DNA from: Lachnospiraceae bacterium
GTDB lineage: Bacteria; Bacillota; Clostridia; Lachnospirales; Lachnospiraceae
DNA length: 6,928 bases
Assembly: GCA_016301965.1 (NCBI GenBank)
Contig: JAEDOO010000098.1
Coordinates: forward strand, 1 to 6,928
Reading direction: 5' to 3'
The translations under genes and the position numbers were made by a program. Position 1 is the first letter of the stretch. The number at the start of each line of letters is the position of its first letter. The notes beneath the pieces were generated by a model. That model saw only the letters and a list, made by a program, of their open reading frames with translations, was not told the origin of the DNA and did not search any database. This document shows positions 1-5,537 of this stretch, piece after piece.

Positions 1-46
1 CCTGCCGCTTTGCCTTTGTGGCTGCCTGGGCGGAGCTTACAACACC

Positions 47-1894
47 TTACTGCCCTGCCTTAGCGTTTCGACTGATCATATCTCTCTTTCTCAGACGGGA
101 ATCCAGAATCTTTTTACGTATACGGAGACTGGAAGGCGTAACCTCCAGAAGCTCATCATTATCGATGAAATCCAGCGCCTGCTCCAGGCTCAGGATCCTG
201 GGCGGTGTCAGCTTCAGCGCTTCATCCGCGCTGGAAGAACGGGTATTGGTCAAATGCTTTGTCTTGCAGACATTCAGCTCAATATCCTCACTCTTTCCGC
301 TCTGACCGATGACCATACCAGCGTAAACCTTTTCGCCGGGTCCGATAAACAGCGTACCGCGCTCCTGAGCGGAAAACAGACCGTAGGTTACGGATTCACC
401 GCTCTCGAACGCGATCAGAGAACCCTGCTTACGGTAGGAGATATCCCCTTTGTAGGGGGCATAGCCGTCAAACAGCGTATTGATCACACCGGTACCCTTT
501 GTACTAGTCATGAAAGTACCGCGGTAACCGATCAGACCGCGGGATGGAATGGAGAATTCCAGACGGGTGGAACCGTCACCTGCCAGACTCATGCCCTGCA
601 GTTCACCCTTTCTCTCGCTGAGCTGCTGGATGATGGTGCCGGAGAATTCCTCCGCGACATCCACATAGGCGATTTCCATGGGCTCCAGCCTTTTGCCGCG
701 CTCATCCTCCTTGTACAGAACCTCAGCTTTGCTGACCGCAAATTCATAGCCTTCACGGCGCATATTCTCGATCAGAACCGAAAGATGAAGTTCACCGCGG
801 CCGGAAACCTTAAGAACCTCCGGTTTGTCCGTATCTTCCACACGAAGGCTGACATCCGTATTCAGCTCACGGTACAGACGGTCACGCAGATGACGGGAAG
901 TAACAAATTTACCTTCCTGTCCGGCCAGCGGACTGTCGTTTACGATAAACTGCATGGCGATGGTGGGCTCGGAGATTTTCTGGAACGGGATCGGTTCCGG
1001 ATGCTCCGGATCACACAGAGTGTCACCGATATGGATATCTGTGATACCGGAGATGGCTACGATAGAACCCACAGTAGCTTCTTTTACTTCTACTTTGTTC
1101 AGACCTTCAAACTCATACAGCTTGCTGATCTTTACCTTCTTTTTCTTGTCAGGATCGTGATGGTTCATCAGAAGAACTTCCTGATTGACCGCGATCTTAC
1201 CGTTATCCACCTTTCCTACACCGATTCGGCCTACATATTCATTGTAGTCGATGGTACTGATCAGTACCTGGGTACCGGCATCCGGGTCACCCTCGGGAGC
1301 GGGGATGTATTTGAGAATGGTCTCAAACAGAGGCTCCATGCTCTCCGGTGTATCGTTGAGATCCAGCATGGCAATGCCCTTCTTGGCAGAGGCATAGAGG
1401 AAGGGGCAGTCCAGCTGTTCATCGGAAGCGTCCAGATCCATCAAAAGCTCCAGTACCTCGTCTACTACCTCGTCCGGTCTTGCCTCCGGGCGGTCGATTT
1501 TATTAATACATACGATAACCTTAAGATCCAGCTCCAGGGCTTTTTTCAGTACGAATTTGGTCTGGGGCATGGCACCCTCGAACGCGTCGACCAGCAGGAT
1601 AACGCCGTTGACCATCTTGAGAACACGTTCCACTTCGCCGCCGAAATCGGCATGGCCGGGGGTATCGATGATGTTGATCTTGGTATTCTTATAATGAACG
1701 GCCGTATTTTTGGAAAGAATGGTGATACCTCTTTCTCTCTCCAGATCATTGGAGTCCATGACACGTTCCTGAACTTCCTGATTGGCGCGGAAAACACCGC
1801 TCTGTTTCAGCAGTTCATCAACCAGAGTGGTCTTACCATGATCTACGTGAGCGATGATGGCGACATTTCTGATATCTTCTCTTTTGATCTTCAT
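47..1894 (-). CDS. typA: Ribosome-associated translational GTPase TypA/BipA
   Basis: A 615-residue translational GTPase, the normal length for TypA/BipA. The family binds the ribosome at the elongation-factor site and assists 50S assembly and growth under stress, notably cold. All GTPase motifs are visible: G1 AHVDHGKT (residues 15-22), switch I with RERGIT (53-58), G3 DTPGH (77-81), G4 NKID (131-134) and G5 SAK (169-171). An EF-Tu-like domain II and EF-G-like domains follow, with the TypA-typical segments SGRGELHLSVLIENMRREGYE and SIPSRGLIGYRG, then the lysine/arginine-containing C-terminal domain (about 480-615) that separates TypA from EF-G and LepA. The ATG is preceded by AAAGGAA six bases upstream (complement of 1901-1907). 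It is divergent from the OB-fold gene and has its own promoter. No terminator is seen in the 46 bases left after its stop. The identification is secure; the physiological role here is inferred from the family. Confidence 0.97.
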   Translation of the reverse strand: MKIKREDIRNVAIIAHVDHGKTTLVDELLKQSGVFRANQEVQERVMDSNDLERERGITILSKNTAVHYKNTKINIIDTPGHADFGGEVERVLKMVNGVILLVDAFEGAMPQTKFVLKKALELDLKVIVCINKIDRPEARPDEVVDEVLELLMDLDASDEQLDCPFLYASAKKGIAMLDLNDTPESMEPLFETILKYIPAPEGDPDAGTQVLISTIDYNEYVGRIGVGKVDNGKIAVNQEVLLMNHHDPDKKKKVKISKLYEFEGLNKVEVKEATVGSIVAISGITDIHIGDTLCDPEHPEPIPFQKISEPTIAMQFIVNDSPLAGQEGKFVTSRHLRDRLYRELNTDVSLRVEDTDKPEVLKVSGRGELHLSVLIENMRREGYEFAVSKAEVLYKEDERGKRLEPMEIAYVDVAEEFSGTIIQQLSERKGELQGMSLAGDGSTRLEFSIPSRGLIGYRGTFMTSTKGTGVINTLFDGYAPYKGDISYRKQGSLIAFESGESVTYGLFSAQERGTLFIGPGEKVYAGMVIGQSGKSEDIELNVCKTKHLTNTRSSSADEALKLTPPRILSLEQALDFIDNDELLEVTPSSLRIRKKILDSRLRKRDMISRNAKAGQ

Positions 1895-1923
1895 AGATTA
1901 TTCCTTTCTTGCAGTATGCTTGC

Positions 1924-1952
1924 ATCCTATAAATGTTATCACATTTTTTCAA
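1924..1952 (-). promoter_or_regulatory. Sigma-A type promoter for typA
   Basis: Read on the minus strand, TTGAAA (1947-1952) and TAGGAT (1924-1929) are separated by exactly 17 bases. This places transcription initiation near 1917 and gives a 5' leader of roughly two dozen bases containing the AAAGGAA ribosome binding site. The -35 matches the consensus at five of six positions and the -10 at four of six. No hairpin or operator is evident. This is a prediction from spacing and consensus only. Confidence 0.65.
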
Positions 1953-2058
1953 GAAAACAAGGGGAAAGAAAAAGTTTTTTTGCTGTTCTAAATCCGGAAT
2001 CCTCTTCATAGATTGAGTAAGGGAAAAAATACTGATCAAAGGAGATAAGACAAGAGAT

Positions 2059-2685
2059 ATGGCAGATAAGATAATGGAAAACAATCAGGTTGAGATCATG
2101 GGGAGGATTGCCTCTGAATTTGTATTCAGTCATCAGGTATTCGGCGAGGGGTTCTACCTGGTGGATGTACTGGTCAAAAGGTTAAGTGATTCCGAGGATT
2201 GTATCCCTGTGATGATATCAGAGCGTCTTGTGGACATCACACAGGATTATATAGGAGAATATATTCATGTGACGGGGCAGTTTCGGTCCTACAACAGACA
2301 CGAAGAGAAAAAGAACCGGCTGGTGCTTTCTGTGTTTGCCAGAGAGATCAGCTTTGTGGAGGAAGAGGACGAGACCATGAAGACCAACCAGATCTACCTG
2401 GACGGCTACATATGTAAACCTCCGGTATACCGGAAAACTCCGCTGGGGAGAGAAATCGCCGATCTTCTTCTGGCGGTGAACCGGCCTTACGGAAAGTCAG
2501 ACTATATCCCCTGCATCTGCTGGGGAAGAAATGCCCGCTACGCTTCAGCGTTTCAGGTGGGCGGCCATGTGATGATCTGGGGACGGATCCAGAGTCGGGA
2601 ATATATCAAGCGTCTCAGTGAAGAGGAGAGTGAAAAACGAGTGGCCTATGAGGTGTCCGTCAGCAAACTGGAATATGTGGACTGA
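2059..2685 (+). CDS. Single-stranded DNA-binding-like protein with two tandem OB folds
   Basis: A 208-residue soluble protein that reads as two SSB/PriB-type OB folds in tandem. Fold 1 spans about residues 8-102 (NNQVEIMGRI, then YIGEYIHVTGQFRSYN, then LVLSVFAREISFV). Fold 2 spans about 109-207 (TNQIYLDGYI, REIADLLLAVNRPYGKSDYIP, CICWGRNARYASAF, HVMIWGRIQSREY, YEVSVSKLEY). Fold 2 is the closer match to SSB. An acidic EEEDE linker (101-105) joins them. The C terminus (KLEYVD) lacks the acidic DDDIPF-like tip with which replicative SSBs recruit partners, so this is probably an accessory SSB-like or primosomal-type protein and not the main SSB. Binding of single-stranded DNA is inferred. Start choice: AAAGGAG (2038-2044) lies 14 bases before this ATG, which is long; an in-frame ATG at 2074 is a weaker alternative because it is even further away. 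No convincing promoter or terminator was found. Confidence 0.82.
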   Translation: MADKIMENNQVEIMGRIASEFVFSHQVFGEGFYLVDVLVKRLSDSEDCIPVMISERLVDITQDYIGEYIHVTGQFRSYNRHEEKKNRLVLSVFAREISFVEEEDETMKTNQIYLDGYICKPPVYRKTPLGREIADLLLAVNRPYGKSDYIPCICWGRNARYASAFQVGGHVMIWGRIQSREYIKRLSEEESEKRVAYEVSVSKLEYVD

Positions 2686-2769
2686 ATCCGTAATCGAAAC
2701 AGGATGAATTTCTTGCTGAAGTAATCGGCGCAATTAAATAATTAATAGGAAGAACTGTCGACTATTGGA

Positions 2770-2798
2770 TTGACAACAAAAAAACGAGATGCTATATT
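2770..2798 (+). promoter_or_regulatory. Consensus sigma-A promoter of the lysine-riboswitch/dapAB transcript
   Basis: A perfect -35 TTGACA (2770-2775) and a near-perfect -10 TATATT (2793-2798) are spaced by 17 bases. Initiation is expected at about 2804-2806, only a few bases before the first strand of riboswitch helix P1 (2809-2813), as is typical for riboswitch leaders. The A/T-rich tract at 2731-2745 lies a little far upstream to be a standard UP element. The 84 bases between the OB-fold gene stop and this promoter show nothing else I can support. Confidence 0.88.
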
Positions 2799-2807
2799 TA
2801 TGGCAGT

Positions 2808-2968
2808 AGATAGAGGTTGCGTATAGCATGAGTACCGGCGGTCAGGCTGCAGATCCGATGAGACGCCGGGAAGGGGCTATATGCCGAAAGAAAGAAGATG
2901 CTGCAGCTTTTTTCTTGGGCGTGCAGTGAACAACTGTACGACTGTCATCGAAAGATGGAGAGCTATCC
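2808..2968 (+). promoter_or_regulatory. Lysine riboswitch aptamer (L box)
   Basis: This is the lysine-sensing RNA aptamer, recognised from its conserved core and five-helix layout. P1 pairs GATAG (2809-2813) with CTATC (2963-2967). Core motifs include TAGAGG (2811-2816), GAGTA (2830-2834), GAAGGGG (2870-2876), GCCGAA (2883-2888), TTGGGCGTGC (2915-2924), CTGTCA (2942-2947) and TGGAGAGC (2956-2963). P2 is a 9-pair helix (2819-2827 with 2876-2884), extended by CCGGCG/CGCCGG (2835-2840 with 2864-2869). P3 pairs 2888-2897 with 2907-2916. P4 pairs 2921-2927 with 2933-2939. P5 is CATC/GATG closed by a GAAA tetraloop (2946-2957). Loops L2 and L3 both expose CTGCAG, matching the expected L2-L3 kissing contact. 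Position directly upstream of dapA fits the family's role in repressing lysine biosynthesis when lysine is abundant. One extra T in the GAGGTTGC segment, relative to the GAGGTGC I recall as usual, is a small deviation. Confidence 0.95.
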
Positions 2969-3008
2969 GGTTTTAGATACACACGCGCAGGTACGTATGG
3001 GAGACCGG
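2967..3008 (+). promoter_or_regulatory. Predicted antiterminator of the lysine riboswitch
   Basis: CCGGTTTT (2967-2974) can pair with GAGACCGG (3001-3008, two G-U pairs). After a 2x2 internal loop, ATAC (2977-2980) pairs with GTAT (2995-2998), leaving a 14-base loop. This helix uses the whole left arm of the terminator hairpin, so the two structures are mutually exclusive. The CCGGT at 2967 mimics the CCGGT that begins the terminator right arm at 3017, a usual sign of an attenuator. Overlap with P1 is slight (only C2967), so competition with the aptamer may be largely kinetic or steric. Folding by eye only. Confidence 0.7.
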
Positions 3009-3033
3009 TCAATGTTCCGGTCTCCATTTTGTT
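3000..3033 (+). terminator. Lysine-controlled intrinsic terminator in the dapA leader
   Basis: A perfect 9-base-pair GC-rich stem, GGAGACCGG (3000-3008) with CCGGTCTCC (3017-3025), encloses an 8-base loop. It is followed by ATTTTGTT (3026-3033) as the U-rich release tract. It lies 32 bases beyond the riboswitch and about 130 bases before the dapA start, in the standard position of a transcriptional expression platform. High lysine should favour this hairpin and stop transcription before dapA. Confidence 0.9.
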
Positions 3034-3048
3034 GCCAGGCATATCAAT

Positions 3049-3071
3049 AAATGGCCCGGCGGACCATTTTT
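3049..3071 (+). terminator. Second terminator-like hairpin in the dapA leader
   Basis: AAATGG (3049-3054) pairs with CCATTT (3064-3069). Inside, past a C-A mismatch, CC (3056-3057) pairs with GG (3061-3062) around a GGC loop. The right arm runs into a T5 tract (3067-3071), part of which is in the stem. This resembles a weak second intrinsic terminator 16 bases after the first one, but the stem is short and interrupted. It could equally be a chance fold in the leader. Confidence 0.4.
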
Positions 3072-3086
3072 GACAGCCAGCTAAAG

Positions 3087-3109
3087 AAAATGATCAGCTG
3101 GATCATTTT
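3087..3109 (+). repeat. Perfect inverted repeat in the dapA 5' leader
   Basis: AAAATGATC (3087-3095) and GATCATTTT (3101-3109) form a perfect 9-base-pair inverted repeat around AGCTG. It sits between the terminators and the dapA ribosome binding site, about 40 bases before AGGAGG (3152-3157). The stem is A/T-rich and is followed by GGAGTATG with no T tract, so it does not look like a terminator. It could be an mRNA-stabilising hairpin, a protein-binding operator, or neutral. No function can be assigned. Confidence 0.5.
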
Positions 3110-3164
3110 GGAGTATGTATAGGATAAGGATCCAAAGAGTAAAATTAGCCGAGGAGGAAAAGAA

Positions 3165-4055
3165 ATGGCAATTTTTAAAGGTGCTGGTGTAGCCATCGTT
3201 ACACCGATGTTTGAGGATGGATCAGTAAATTACGACAAACTGAAAGAAATTCTGGAAGAGCAGATCGCCAAGGAAACAGATGCGATCATCATCTGTGGTA
3301 CCACAGGTGAGTCTGCCACCATGTCAGAAAAAGAACATTCCGAAGTTATCAAGTTTGCAGTGGATACTGTGGCAAAACGTATCCCCGTTATTGCCGGTAC
3401 AGGTTCCAACTGTACACAGACAGCTATCGAACTGTCTAAGCAGGCTGAAGAAGATGGCGCAGACGCGCTGCTGCTGGTAACACCGTATTACAATAAAGCC
3501 ACACAGAACGGCCTGATCGCTCATTATACAGCTATCGCTGAGAGCGTATCTCTGCCGATCATTCTGTACAATGTACCCAGCCGTACAGGCTGCAATATCC
3601 TTCCGGAAACAGCCGCTTATCTGGGCAAGAATGTGAAAAATATCGTAGCCATCAAAGAGGCCTCCGGCAATATTTCTCAGGTAGCCAAGCTCAAAGCCCT
3701 GGCAGGTGACAGCCTGGATATCTATTCCGGCAATGACGATCAGGTCATCCCGCTGCTTTCTCTGGGCGGTATCGGCGTGATCTCTGTTCTGTCCAATGTA
3801 GCTCCAAAATTCACCCATGACATGGTTATGAAATACCTGGAGGGAGACCATGAGACAGCGCTGAACATGCAGCTGGAAGCTCTGCCGCTGATCGACGCCC
3901 TGTTCTGTGAAGTGAACCCGATTCCGGTAAAGACTGCCATGAACCTGATGGGCAAGGAAGTGGGTCCCCTTCGCGCGCCGCTCACTGTTATGGAAGAAGC
4001 ACATCAGCAGAGACTGGCCCAGGCCATGAAGGATTTTGGCATCGAGCTGGCATAA
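3165..4055 (+). CDS. dapA: 4-hydroxy-tetrahydrodipicolinate synthase
   Basis: DapA condenses pyruvate with aspartate semialdehyde, the first committed step toward diaminopimelate (peptidoglycan) and lysine; it is cytosolic and usually a tetramer. The 296-residue TIM-barrel protein has the usual family length. Active-site features are all present: GTTGES (residues 45-50) with the Thr46-Thr47 pair, Tyr109 in TPYYNK, Tyr135 in LYNVPSRTG, Arg140 for substrate carboxylate binding, and Schiff-base Lys164 in AIKEASG. The E. coli equivalents from family knowledge are Thr44/45, Tyr107, Tyr133, Arg138 and Lys161. The start is fixed by AGGAGG (3152-3157) seven bases before ATG. It is the first gene after the lysine riboswitch and lies 13 bases upstream of dapB, so lysine should control both by transcription attenuation. 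Confidence 0.98.
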   Translation: MAIFKGAGVAIVTPMFEDGSVNYDKLKEILEEQIAKETDAIIICGTTGESATMSEKEHSEVIKFAVDTVAKRIPVIAGTGSNCTQTAIELSKQAEEDGADALLLVTPYYNKATQNGLIAHYTAIAESVSLPIILYNVPSRTGCNILPETAAYLGKNVKNIVAIKEASGNISQVAKLKALAGDSLDIYSGNDDQVIPLLSLGGIGVISVLSNVAPKFTHDMVMKYLEGDHETALNMQLEALPLIDALFCEVNPIPVKTAMNLMGKEVGPLRAPLTVMEEAHQQRLAQAMKDFGIELA

Positions 4056-4068
4056 GGGGTGAGGTACA

Positions 4069-4833
4069 ATGACGAGATTTATTATGCATGGCTGCAATGG
4101 CCATATGGGACAGGTGATTACCGGGATCGTAGCTCAGGATCCGGACGCTGAGATTGTGGCCGGTATCGATCTGGTGGACAACAGAGATAACGGTTATCCC
4201 GTATTTACCAATATCTGGGATTGTGATGTGGAAGCGGACGCACTGATCGATTTTGCATCTCCGAAAGCCACAGATAATCTTCTTAATTACTGTGTGGAAA
4301 AGAAGCTTCCGGTGGTTTTGTGTACCACAGGCCTTTCTGCCGAACAGCTGGATAAGATCCGTGAAGCCAGCAGGGAAGTCGCGGTACTGAAATCCGCCAA
4401 CATGTCGCTGGGCATCAATACCCTGTTGTCTCTGTTAAAGGACGCGGCAAAAGTACTGGCTCCCGCCGGTTTTGATATGGAGATCGTTGAAAAGCATCAC
4501 CGGTTGAAACTGGATGCGCCCAGCGGAACAGCTATCGCTCTGGCAGACAGCATGAATGAGGCTCTGGGAAATGAGTATCATATGGTATATGACAGAAGTC
4601 AGGTAAGACAGCAGCGCGACGACAAAGAGATCGGCATGAGCGCGGTGCGCGGCGGTACGATCGTCGGGGAACACGAGGTGATCTTTGCCGGTACAGATGA
4701 GGTGATCACCTTTAAACATACTGCGTATTCAAAGGCAATTTTTGGAAAAGGCGCTGTGCAGGCCGGTAAGTTTCTGGCAGGCAAGAAGCCGGGATATTAC
4801 GATATGCAGGATGTCATTGCTGCTGAAAAATAA
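4069..4833 (+). CDS. dapB: 4-hydroxy-tetrahydrodipicolinate reductase
   Basis: DapB reduces the DapA product to tetrahydrodipicolinate with NAD(P)H, the second step of the diaminopimelate/lysine branch. The 254-residue protein is slightly shorter than the roughly 270-residue E. coli enzyme. The N-terminal Rossmann fold carries GCNGHMG (residues 8-14, GxxGxxG), the AGID strand end (31-34) and CTTGL (85-89). The substrate domain contains EKHHRLKLDAPSGTA (141-155); His143 and Lys147 correspond to catalytic His159 and Lys163 of E. coli. SAVRGGTIVGEHEV and FGKGAVQAGKFL near the C terminus are family-typical. The start is preceded by GGGGTGAGG (4056-4064), immediately after the dapA stop, so the two genes form one operon with likely coupled translation. 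No clear terminator follows its stop, so some transcripts may continue into the lipoprotein gene. Confidence 0.97.
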   Translation: MTRFIMHGCNGHMGQVITGIVAQDPDAEIVAGIDLVDNRDNGYPVFTNIWDCDVEADALIDFASPKATDNLLNYCVEKKLPVVLCTTGLSAEQLDKIREASREVAVLKSANMSLGINTLLSLLKDAAKVLAPAGFDMEIVEKHHRLKLDAPSGTAIALADSMNEALGNEYHMVYDRSQVRQQRDDKEIGMSAVRGGTIVGEHEVIFAGTDEVITFKHTAYSKAIFGKGAVQAGKFLAGKKPGYYDMQDVIAAEK

Positions 4834-4922
4834 TCAGACAGGTATAATTGGCACAGAAACAGAGCATACTTAACGGCGTAGAGAAGAATCTATTTCTTGA
4901 AGGGTACATAAAATCAGACAGG
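4832..4922 (+). repeat. Short direct repeat AATCAGACAGG flanking an intergenic stretch
   Basis: AATCAGACAGG occurs at 4832-4842, overlapping the dapB stop codon, and again at 4912-4922, 80 bases apart and in the same orientation. The 9-base core ATCAGACAG occurs a third time at 5509-5517, just before the hisA ribosome binding site. The first copy abuts TATAAT (4843-4848), a perfect -10 hexamer but with no acceptable -35 at 16-18 bases. The repeat may be regulatory or chance. Confidence 0.4.
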
Positions 4923-4980
4923 ATACAGGGCGTATGCTGTGGATTTTATGATATATCCATAAAGAAAAGGAGACTTCGCT

Positions 4981-5469
4981 ATGAAACATGGGAAAATGTA
5001 TCTGACGATGTGCCTTATGGCCGTCGTACTCGTTCTGGCTGCAGGATGTGGAAACAATACGTCCACCGGTACAAATACGGGAAACACCACAGAACAGAAC
5101 GGTACGAATACTCCTGCCGGAAATGGCACCGCAAACGACAACGGTATGACAACGAATGGTCAGAACAATACCGCAGATGACGCTGTTGGTGTGACACCGG
5201 ATACGGTTACCGGAGATACTGACAATAACAGTATGGTAAACGACAGTACGGCGGGTAATGGTACAGTGGTAAATGACAATGGCACCGGCAACACGGGCGC
5301 AGGCACAGTTACGGATAATACCGTAAACAATGGCAACGGCAATACTGCCGGAGACAATGCCAGAAATGCCGTAGATGATGTGGGAGATGCTGTAGGATCC
5401 GGCATCAAGGACATCGGTCAGGGCGTGGAAAACCTGACAAATGATGTTACCGGTACAACCAAAAGATAA
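4981..5469 (+). CDS. Small Asn/Gly/Thr-rich lipoprotein of unknown function
   Basis: A 162-residue predicted lipoprotein. The N terminus has Lys2 and Lys5, a hydrophobic stretch (about residues 6-21) and the lipobox LAAGC with Cys23 as the lipidated residue, so it should be anchored on the outer face of the membrane. The mature part is low-complexity: about a fifth Asn by my count, with much Gly, Thr and Asp, a single Leu and no aromatic residue. Residues about 127-155 (ARNAVDDVGDAVGSGIKDIG onward) are less repetitive and could form an amphipathic helix. I recognise no domain; a flexible surface tether or spacer is only a guess. The start is set by AAAAGGAG (4965-4972) eight bases before ATG. 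A terminator follows directly. It lies downstream of dapB with no clear dapB terminator between, but a metabolic link is not evident. Confidence 0.85.
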   Translation: MKHGKMYLTMCLMAVVLVLAAGCGNNTSTGTNTGNTTEQNGTNTPAGNGTANDNGMTTNGQNNTADDAVGVTPDTVTGDTDNNSMVNDSTAGNGTVVNDNGTGNTGAGTVTDNTVNNGNGNTAGDNARNAVDDVGDAVGSGIKDIGQGVENLTNDVTGTTKR

Positions 5470-5475
5470 ACAGTT

Positions 5476-5507
5476 TCCCGGATAAGAAATTATCCGGGAT
5501 TCTTTGT
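5476..5507 (+). terminator. Intrinsic terminator after the lipoprotein gene
   Basis: TCCCGGATAA (5476-5485) and TTATCCGGGA (5490-5499) form a perfect 10-base-pair stem closed by GAAA, followed by TTCTTTG (5500-5506). The U tract is interrupted by a C and followed by GTC, so termination may be incomplete. The hairpin begins six bases after the lipoprotein stop codon and ends 30 bases before hisA starts. Confidence 0.82.
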
Positions 5508-5537
5508 CATCAGACAGAAGAAAGGAGGGGCAGCAGC

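Noticed and set aside
1..46. Any feature downstream of typA at the left edge
   Set aside because: Only 46 bases are visible; no hairpin with a T tract or credible gene start is present on either strand.
254..2011. 585-codon open frame on the plus strand opposite typA
   Set aside because: It lies almost wholly antisense to the clear TypA coding sequence, its product has no recognisable domain, and its start at 254 lacks a good ribosome binding site. The openness follows from TypA codon use.
2005..2033. Possible promoter TTCATA - 17 - AATACT for the OB-fold gene
   Set aside because: Both hexamers match only four of six positions, and initiation would fall on the ribosome binding site at 2038-2044, so it is unlikely to drive that gene.
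2842..3042. 66-codon minus-strand frame across the riboswitch
   Set aside because: The sequence is fully explained by the riboswitch aptamer and terminator; no ribosome binding site or recognisable protein.
3070..3075. Second perfect TTGACA in the dapA leader as an internal, lysine-independent promoter
   Set aside because: At 16-18 bases spacing there is no usable -10 (the 17-base position reads ATCAGC). The TAGGAT at 3120-3125 is too far from it.
3324..4097. 257-codon minus-strand frame opposite dapA
   Set aside because: It is antisense to dapA, whose active-site residues are all intact; the product shows no domain.
4879..4900. Hairpin AAGAA/TTCTT after dapB as its terminator
   Set aside because: The stem is five A/T-rich pairs with no T tract after it; too weak to call.
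4848..5180. 110-codon frame starting at TTG and overlapping the lipoprotein gene
   Set aside because: It uses a rare start without a ribosome binding site and overlaps a gene with a strong ribosome binding site and lipobox. The product is basic and resembles a frame-shifted reading of the lipoprotein gene.
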